From positions 1 to 10,787 of the forward strand of contig DAIMZM010000085.1 of the NCBI GenBank assembly GCA_036733985.1: 10,787 nucleotides of DNA. Reading direction: 5' to 3'. The stretch's first letter is position 1, and every line of letters begins with the position of its first letter. Below the pieces are notes generated by a model that saw only the letters and a list, made by a program, of their open reading frames with translations, searched no databases and was not told the origin of the DNA. This stretch comes from DAIMZM01 sp036733985. Lineage in GTDB: Bacteria; Bacillota; Dehalobacteriia; UBA4068. Shown one piece after another: positions 6,230-10,787 of this stretch. Made by a program: the position numbers and the translations under genes.

Positions 6230-7936
6230 GTGTCTGAAATTATCCTCAGCATGCAAAATATCAGCAAGGAATTCTCCGGCAACCAGGTGCTGAAAAACGT
6301 CTCCCTGGACATCCGCGCCGGCGAAATCCATGCCCTGATCGGCGAAAACGGGGCGGGTAAATCCACGCTGATGAATATTCTCTTCGGCATGCCGGTGATC
6401 CATAACACCGGCGGCTTTAGCGGCCGGGTGGAAGTGGCCGGCCAGGAAGTCCATATCCTCACGCCTCATGAGGCCATGAACCATGGCATCGGCATGGTGC
6501 ATCAGGAATTTATGCTGATCCCTGGCTTTACCATTACGGAAAATATCAAGCTGAACCGGGAAATCACCCAGCCCACCGTGATCAGCCGGATCTTTGGCAA
6601 AAGCCTGGAAAAGCTGGATGTTGTCCAAATGAACAAAGACGCCCGCAAAGCCCTGGATACCATGGATATCGGTATCGAGGAATACACCCTGCTGGCGGGC
6701 CTGCCCGTGGGCTATATGCAGTTTGTGGAAATCGCCCGGGAAATCGATAAAACCGGCATACGCCTGCTGGTCTTTGACGAGCCCACCGCCGTGCTGACCG
6801 AGGCGGAGACCCAGAACTTGCTGGCGGCGATCAAACGCCTGGCTGCCCAGGGCATCGGCATTGTCTTTATTTCCCACCGGCTGGATGAAATCATCCAGGT
6901 TTCGGACCGGGTGACTATACTCCGGGACGGCGAGCTGGTGGTGACCAAGGATACCCGGGATACCTCCGCGGTGGAAATCGCCCAGCTGATGGTGGGCCGG
7001 GCTTTGACCCTGGAGCGGGGGGCCGGCGCTGAGCGGCAGATCTCGGAGGAGATCCTGCTGAAGATCAAGCATCTACGGGTAAAAATGCCTGGCGAGGAAG
7101 TCAAAGGCGTTGATCTGCAGGTGCGGAAAGGCGAGATCGTGGGTATCGGCGGCCTGGCCGGCCAGGGAAAGCTGGGCATCTCCAATGGCATTATGGGGAT
7201 CTATCCCGCCGCCGGACAAGTCTTATTTGAGGGAAACCCGCTGGAGCTGAACAACCCCAGAGCAGCCATCCAGGCCGGCCTGGCTTTTGTCAGCGAGGAC
7301 CGTAAAGGGACAGGGCTGCTGCTGGACAGCTCCATTGATCTGAATATTGTTTTTACCGCCATGCAGAATGAGGACGCTTTCCTCTATAAGCTGGGCCCGA
7401 TCAAGTTCCGCAATCAAAAGCAGATCAAGGCCCATGCCGAGAAAATGATCCACGACCTGGATATCCGCTGCACCTCTTCGGCGCAACTGGCAGGCAGCCT
7501 CTCCGGGGGTAATCAGCAAAAGGTCTGCGTGGCCAAAGCCCTGACCCAGCATCCCAAGCTGCTGCTGGTATCCGAGCCCACCCGGGGCATTGATATCGGC
7601 GCGAAAAAGCTGATCCTGGACCTGCTGCTGAATTTATCCGTAGAGCAGGGCATCACCATTATTATGACCAGCTCGGAGCTGGCGGAACTGCGCGCCATTT
7701 GCGACCGCGTCGTCATCGTCTGCGAGGGCAAGATCGCCGGCGAGCTGCTGCCCACCGCTTCCGACGCGGAGTTCGGCCTGATGATGTCCGGGGCTAAGCT
7801 GGAGCAGTTCCAGCCGGCTGATCCGGCTATGGCGGCTGCCGCCGAACAGGCTGCCAGGGAAATGACCGCTGCCTTCCAGGCAGCCAACGCAGCCACGCTC
7901 CTGCCCCCGGACGGCTCGATGGGAGGTGTCAACTAA
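6230..7936 (+). CDS. ABC importer ATP-binding protein with two fused NBDs (RbsA / BMP-type)
   Basis: A 568-residue protein with tandem ATPase domains, as in ribose-type (RbsA) and nucleoside (BMP-type) importers. NBD1 has Walker A GENGAGKST (38-46), the Q-loop in MVHQEF (89-94), Walker B LLVFDEPT (179-186) and H-loop H216. Its signature is altered to LPVGY (158-162). NBD2 has a Walker A-like GLAGQGK (308-314), a canonical LSGGNQQK signature (424-431), and SEPTRGID (448-455), in which serine replaces the Walker B aspartate while the glutamate E449 remains. After about residue 525 there is an Ala-rich tail of about 40 residues. The start is GTG 6230, supported by AAGGGTGG at 6215-6222 with 7 nt spacing. 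The next ATG (6251) would trim the first strand and lacks a site. The stop TAA directly abuts the ATG of the first permease. The protein acts at the inner face of the membrane and powers uptake of the DUF3798 protein's ligand. Confidence 0.93.
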   Translation: MSEIILSMQNISKEFSGNQVLKNVSLDIRAGEIHALIGENGAGKSTLMNILFGMPVIHNTGGFSGRVEVAGQEVHILTPHEAMNHGIGMVHQEFMLIPGFTITENIKLNREITQPTVISRIFGKSLEKLDVVQMNKDARKALDTMDIGIEEYTLLAGLPVGYMQFVEIAREIDKTGIRLLVFDEPTAVLTEAETQNLLAAIKRLAAQGIGIVFISHRLDEIIQVSDRVTILRDGELVVTKDTRDTSAVEIAQLMVGRALTLERGAGAERQISEEILLKIKHLRVKMPGEEVKGVDLQVRKGEIVGIGGLAGQGKLGISNGIMGIYPAAGQVLFEGNPLELNNPRAAIQAGLAFVSEDRKGTGLLLDSSIDLNIVFTAMQNEDAFLYKLGPIKFRNQKQIKAHAEKMIHDLDIRCTSSAQLAGSLSGGNQQKVCVAKALTQHPKLLLVSEPTRGIDIGAKKLILDLLLNLSVEQGITIIMTSSELAELRAICDRVVIVCEGKIAGELLPTASDAEFGLMMSGAKLEQFQPADPAMAAAAEQAAREMTAAFQAANAATLLPPDGSMGGVN

Positions 7937-9013
7937 ATGGGCGCTTTTATCAAACGCATGGGTGTGCCCACATTCATCGTCGCGGTATTTTTGATCATCA
8001 TTTTGGTATCAGCATTTGCCCTGGGGCTTTCCGTGCCGGTGCTGATCAGCGACGCCCTGCGCCGGGTGGGCATGAACGGCCTGCTGGTGCTGGCCATGGT
8101 GCCGGCCATCAAATCTGGCACCGGCCCTAATTTTGCTTTGCCCATCGGCATTGTGGGCGGCTTGTTCGCCCTGGTCTGCTGTATGGAATTGGATATCATG
8201 GGCTTTCAGCTGCTGCTGTTCTCCTCGCTGCTGGCCATCGTCATCTGTGTGCTGATGGGCTGGGTCTATGGCAAGCTGTTAAACGCGGTCAAGGGGGCGG
8301 AAATGACCATCGCCACCTATACCGGTTTTTCCATCGTGGCCTTATTCGCTATTCTCTGGCTGACCGTTCCCTTCTCCAATAAGAAGATGGGCTGGATGCT
8401 GGGCAAAGGCTTAAGGGAAACCATTCAGATGGACGCGTTCAAGGCGGATGAGATCATCTCCAGGATCGGCATGTTCAATATCGGCGGTACCAAGGAAGTG
8501 GTGGACGGCGTGGTTACCTATACCGGCGGCGTCACCATCCCCACGGGGATACTGCTCCTGTTCCTCCTGGGCTGCCTGCTGGTGTCCCTGTTCTTCAAGA
8601 CTAAAACCGGCATCGCCATTTACGCCGGCGGCGTCAATCCCCGCTTTGCCCAGGCCAGCGGCTTGGACACCAACCGCTACCGGGTCATTGCCAATATCAT
8701 CTCCACGGTCCTGGCCGGCTTGGGTATCATCGTCTATTCCCAGGGCTGGGGCTATGGCCAGCTGTATTCAGCCCCGCTGAACATGGCCTTTCCCGCGGTG
8801 GCCGGGGTGCTGATCGGCGGCGCCACCGCTTCCAAAGCCACTTGCGTCCATGTGGTGATCGGCGTGTGTTTGTTCCAGGGCTTGCTCACCTCCGCCATGC
8901 CGGTAAGCAATCTCCTGTTCCCCGGTACGGATTTGCCGGAGATCATGCGTATGATCATCCAAAACGGCGTGATTCTCTACGCCTTGACTCAGGTGAAAGG
9001 AGGCGGACGCTAA
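7937..9013 (+). CDS. ABC importer permease 1 (BPD_transp_2 family)
   Basis: A 358-residue, highly hydrophobic protein with about 9-10 predicted membrane segments (roughly residues 12-32, 45-58, 66-84, 88-110, 124-145, 200-220, 250-268, 282-300, 303-320 and 336-352). The segment GGVNPRFAQASGLDTNRYR (231-249) is the cytoplasmic coupling-helix region seen in RbsC/LivH/BMP-type permeases, where it is usually G-x-N-x-x-x-A-x-x-x-G-I/L. The hydrophilic stretch 147-199 between membrane segments is longer than I would expect for RbsC. The ATG begins immediately after the ATPase stop, with GGGAGGT (7921-7927) upstream. The TAA shares its last base with the ATG of permease 2. It forms half of the predicted heterodimeric translocation channel. 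Confidence 0.9.
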   Translation: MGAFIKRMGVPTFIVAVFLIIILVSAFALGLSVPVLISDALRRVGMNGLLVLAMVPAIKSGTGPNFALPIGIVGGLFALVCCMELDIMGFQLLLFSSLLAIVICVLMGWVYGKLLNAVKGAEMTIATYTGFSIVALFAILWLTVPFSNKKMGWMLGKGLRETIQMDAFKADEIISRIGMFNIGGTKEVVDGVVTYTGGVTIPTGILLLFLLGCLLVSLFFKTKTGIAIYAGGVNPRFAQASGLDTNRYRVIANIISTVLAGLGIIVYSQGWGYGQLYSAPLNMAFPAVAGVLIGGATASKATCVHVVIGVCLFQGLLTSAMPVSNLLFPGTDLPEIMRMIIQNGVILYALTQVKGGGR

Positions 9014-10455
9014 TGGCTGACATCTATTCCGGTATGTCCCAGGATCTGGATAACCTGAACCGCAGCAAAAAGCAAGAACAGCCGGTTCCCGGCATGCATC
9101 AGCCCGGGGGCCTGCTGCCCAAAAAAGAGTTCAAGCTGGGCGAGTTTATTCTGAACAATATTGTGACCATCATTTTCGTGGCCTTCGTTTTGCTGGGCTT
9201 TATCCTGGCCAAGCAGATGTCCTTCAGCTGGTTTTTGACCGAGCTATCCCACCGCTTTTACCGCAACGCCTTCCTGGTGCTGTCCCTGATCATCCCGGTG
9301 GTGGCGGGCTTGGGCCTGAACTTCGGCATCGTGGTGGGGGCCATCTCCGGCCAGCTGGCCATTGCCCTGATCCGCTACTTTTATCTGGGCGGCCTGGGCG
9401 GCCTGGCCTTGAGCTTTTTGATCGCTTTGCCCATAGCCGTGCTGTTCGGCTGGCTTACCGGCCTGCTGTATAATAAGACCCGGGGCCAGGAAATGATCGC
9501 CTCCCTGATCGTGGGTTTCTTCGCCAATGGCGTTTACCAGTTCATCATGCTGTTTTTGGTGGGCGCGGTGATCCCGGTGGCGGCGGGCCATCCCATGATC
9601 ATGCCCAATGGCGTGGGCATCCGCATGACTGTGGACATGGATACCCTGAAATACGCTCTAGAGGATATCTCTATCAATACCGGCGCTTATACCATCCACT
9701 CCCAGGTGGCCTTTGAGTGGATGCTGCTGATCGCGGGCGTGCTGACCCTGGCCTATGTGCTGTGGAGCCAGTTCCTGCGCAAATATAAGCCGGGCAAAAG
9801 CCGTCCCTCCTGGTTCAGGTTCGCCATCAATTTGGCCTTTGGCCTGATCCTGCTGGCCCTGGCCCTCAACACCCTGCTGGGCAGCGGCACCATGGATATG
9901 GTGCGGGACGTGCCCCTGGTGACGCTGCTGCTGGTGCTGCTGCTGGTGGCGTTCACCAAATGGATCATGACCACCAAGCTGGGCCAGGACTTCCGTTCCT
10001 GCGGCCAGAACCAGTATATCGCCGAATCCAACGGCATCAATGTAAACCGGGTGCGCATCATCGCCACCATTCTTTCCACGGTGCTGGCTGCCTGGGGCCA
10101 GATCATCTATTTACAGAATATCGGCACGCTGAACACCTATGGCGCCCATAACCAGATCGGCTTCTTCTCTGTGGCAGCCATTTTGGTGGGCGGCGCTTCC
10201 GTTTCCAAGGCCACCGTGTCCCAGGCCTTAATCGGCACCCTGCTCTTCAACGCCATGTTCATCATGAGCCCGGAAATCGGCAAGGCTGTGTTTGGCCAGG
10301 CCATCCTGGGCGAATACTTCCGTACCTTCATGGTCTACGGCGTGATCGGCCTGGCTTTGGGCCTCTATGTCTGGAAGGCCAACAAGCAAAGCCGGGTGGT
10401 GCTGGAGCCCGACGATTTGCTGGATCAGCCCGTGAAGGACGCCCTGAAAAAATAA
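9013..10455 (+). CDS. ABC importer permease 2 (BPD_transp_2 family)
   Basis: A 480-residue membrane protein and the larger partner of permease 1. The first 45 or so residues are polar and probably cytoplasmic. Hydrophobic segments follow at roughly 46-66, 84-104, 105-123, 128-152, 162-190, 232-252, 268-290, 300-317, 346-366, 384-400, 403-418 and 437-455. GQNQYIAESNGINVNRVR (331-348) is the coupling-helix motif and corresponds to the same region of permease 1; both are followed by an I-I-S/L-S-T-V-L-A segment. ATG 9013 is chosen because AAGGAGG (8997-9003) lies 9 nt upstream and because it overlaps the previous stop by one base, favouring translational coupling. The frame stays open upstream to 8842, but that part overlaps permease 1 and reads as a non-membrane Arg/Pro-rich sequence. 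The C-terminal 25 residues are charged. Confidence 0.9.
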   Translation: MADIYSGMSQDLDNLNRSKKQEQPVPGMHQPGGLLPKKEFKLGEFILNNIVTIIFVAFVLLGFILAKQMSFSWFLTELSHRFYRNAFLVLSLIIPVVAGLGLNFGIVVGAISGQLAIALIRYFYLGGLGGLALSFLIALPIAVLFGWLTGLLYNKTRGQEMIASLIVGFFANGVYQFIMLFLVGAVIPVAAGHPMIMPNGVGIRMTVDMDTLKYALEDISINTGAYTIHSQVAFEWMLLIAGVLTLAYVLWSQFLRKYKPGKSRPSWFRFAINLAFGLILLALALNTLLGSGTMDMVRDVPLVTLLLVLLLVAFTKWIMTTKLGQDFRSCGQNQYIAESNGINVNRVRIIATILSTVLAAWGQIIYLQNIGTLNTYGAHNQIGFFSVAAILVGGASVSKATVSQALIGTLLFNAMFIMSPEIGKAVFGQAILGEYFRTFMVYGVIGLALGLYVWKANKQSRVVLEPDDLLDQPVKDALKK

Positions 10456-10486
10456 GCTGGACAGATCAGCTGTTGTGCATGGTTTA

Positions 10487-10519
10487 GCAAAGGCTGCCGG
10501 GTTTCCCGGCAGCCTTTGC
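10487..10519. terminator. Probable bidirectional hairpin terminator between convergent operons
   Basis: A perfect 15-bp stem, GCAAAGGCTGCCGGG (10487-10501) and CCCGGCAGCCTTTGC (10505-10519), has a TTT loop. The + strand continues CTTTGCTTTAGG, a weak but T-enriched tail. The hairpin sits 32 nt after the permease 2 stop and 31 nt from the stop of the convergent - strand gene, so it can end transcription from either side. Confidence 0.8.
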
Positions 10520-10549
10520 TTTAGGTATGATAGAGCGCTTTGCCGGGCT

Positions 10550-10787
10550 TCACCAGGCTACCAGCCGGTCTGCCCAGGCCGGCGCCGGGGTATCCAGCTG
10601 ATAGTAGAGCAAATTCCGGTCAGCATGCAAGGTTTGCCCGCCCCGTTGGCTCTGGGGCGGCAGGGCCAGGCAGCCGGGACAGCGCCGGGCAGCGGGATCG
10701 TCCCGGCCCGGACAGGGGGAAACGCTGAGGAGCGCCCGCTGCCCGTAGAAGGTAACCGGCAGCCCCGGCCCTTGCTGTGGCCAAGCC
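10550..10787 (-). CDS. Unrecognised convergent gene, C-terminal part with Cys-Pro-Gly motifs (5' end outside window)
   Basis: On the - strand one frame is open from the right window edge to a TGA (complement of 10550-10552), giving the last 78 residues of a protein. Codon use is GC-rich at third positions, as in the other genes. Near the middle is SPCPGRDDPAARRCPGC, giving C25, C36 and C39 of the fragment. The end reads LHADRNLLYYQLDTPAP and then WADRLVAW. The upstream piece VTFYGQRALLSVSPCP, followed by clustered cysteines, weakly recalls the C-terminal Fe-S-type region of U32-family peptidases (YhbU/YhbV-like), where a YG-x-x-x-L-M/L-x-S segment precedes a CP. A zinc-binding site is another option. 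I do not assign a function. The shared hairpin next to its stop supports a real gene. A 62-codon + strand ORF over the same bases has no convincing start or composition. Confidence 0.6.
   Translation of the reverse strand, partial: AWPQQGPGLPVTFYGQRALLSVSPCPGRDDPAARRCPGCLALPPQSQRGGQTLHADRNLLYYQLDTPAPAWADRLVAW

Noticed and set aside
6176..7072. 298-codon ORF on the - strand opposite the ATPase
   Set aside because: The + strand carries both Walker motifs in the right order. The antisense product is His/Gln-rich with no recognisable motif.
8842..9012. N-terminal extension of permease 2 in the same open frame
   Set aside because: It overlaps the end of permease 1, has no ribosome binding site, and gives an Arg/Pro-rich sequence. 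ATG 9013 has a strong site and a one-base stop/start overlap.
10540..10728. 62-codon + strand ORF near the right end
   Set aside because: It is a Pro/Arg/Gly-rich shadow of the convergent - strand frame and lacks a ribosome binding site.
1..10787. CRISPR arrays, tRNA or rRNA genes, insertion sequences or phage genes
   Set aside because: No regularly spaced repeats, cloverleaf-like segments, transposase motifs or terminal inverted repeats were seen.

Overview
The window looks like a chromosomal segment of an anaerobic, moderately GC-rich Firmicute (Clostridia or Negativicutes-like; this is inference). The reasons are strong purine-rich ribosome binding sites before nearly every gene, AT-rich promoters of the sigma-A type, a lipoprotein binding protein of the DUF3798 family, and a three-subunit molybdenum hydroxylase. 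All complete genes lie on the + strand. One incomplete gene enters from the right end on the - strand.

Layout. (1) Bases 1-3403 hold a tightly packed catabolic operon: the 3' end of the molybdopterin subunit of a xanthine dehydrogenase-type enzyme, its FAD subunit, its 2x[2Fe-2S] subunit, and an amidohydrolase that most resembles 8-oxoguanine deaminase. A textbook Rho-independent terminator (3434-3459) closes it. (2) Bases 3483-4472 hold a single gene for a two-domain GNAT acetyltransferase, with its own probable promoter and a structured leader of about 120 nt. (3) Bases 4473-4793 contain no gene that I can support. (4) A perfect-consensus sigma-A promoter (4794-4822) drives a second operon: a DUF3798 lipoprotein (periplasmic-binding-protein-like), a stem-loop, a fused double-NBD ABC ATPase, and two BPD_transp_2-type permeases. 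This is a complete uptake transporter. It ends at a 15-bp perfect hairpin (10487-10519) that probably serves both strands. (5) Bases 10550-10787 carry the C-terminal end of a convergent gene with a Cys-rich patch (Cys-Pro-Gly ... Cys-Pro-Gly-Cys). I do not recognise it with confidence.

How the parts may work together. The first operon fits purine or oxidised-purine metabolism: the deaminase would turn 8-oxoguanine into urate, and the hydroxylase would interconvert urate, xanthine and hypoxanthine. The second operon is an importer whose binding protein family has no firmly assigned ligand. It has the ATPase and paired-permease layout of the nucleoside (BMP-type) and ribose importers. The neighbourhood suggests a purine or related heterocycle as cargo, but the two operons have separate promoters and terminators, so the link rests on proximity only. 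The most interesting candidate for an under-described system is this DUF3798-dependent ABC importer beside an 8-oxoguanine/xanthine enzyme set.
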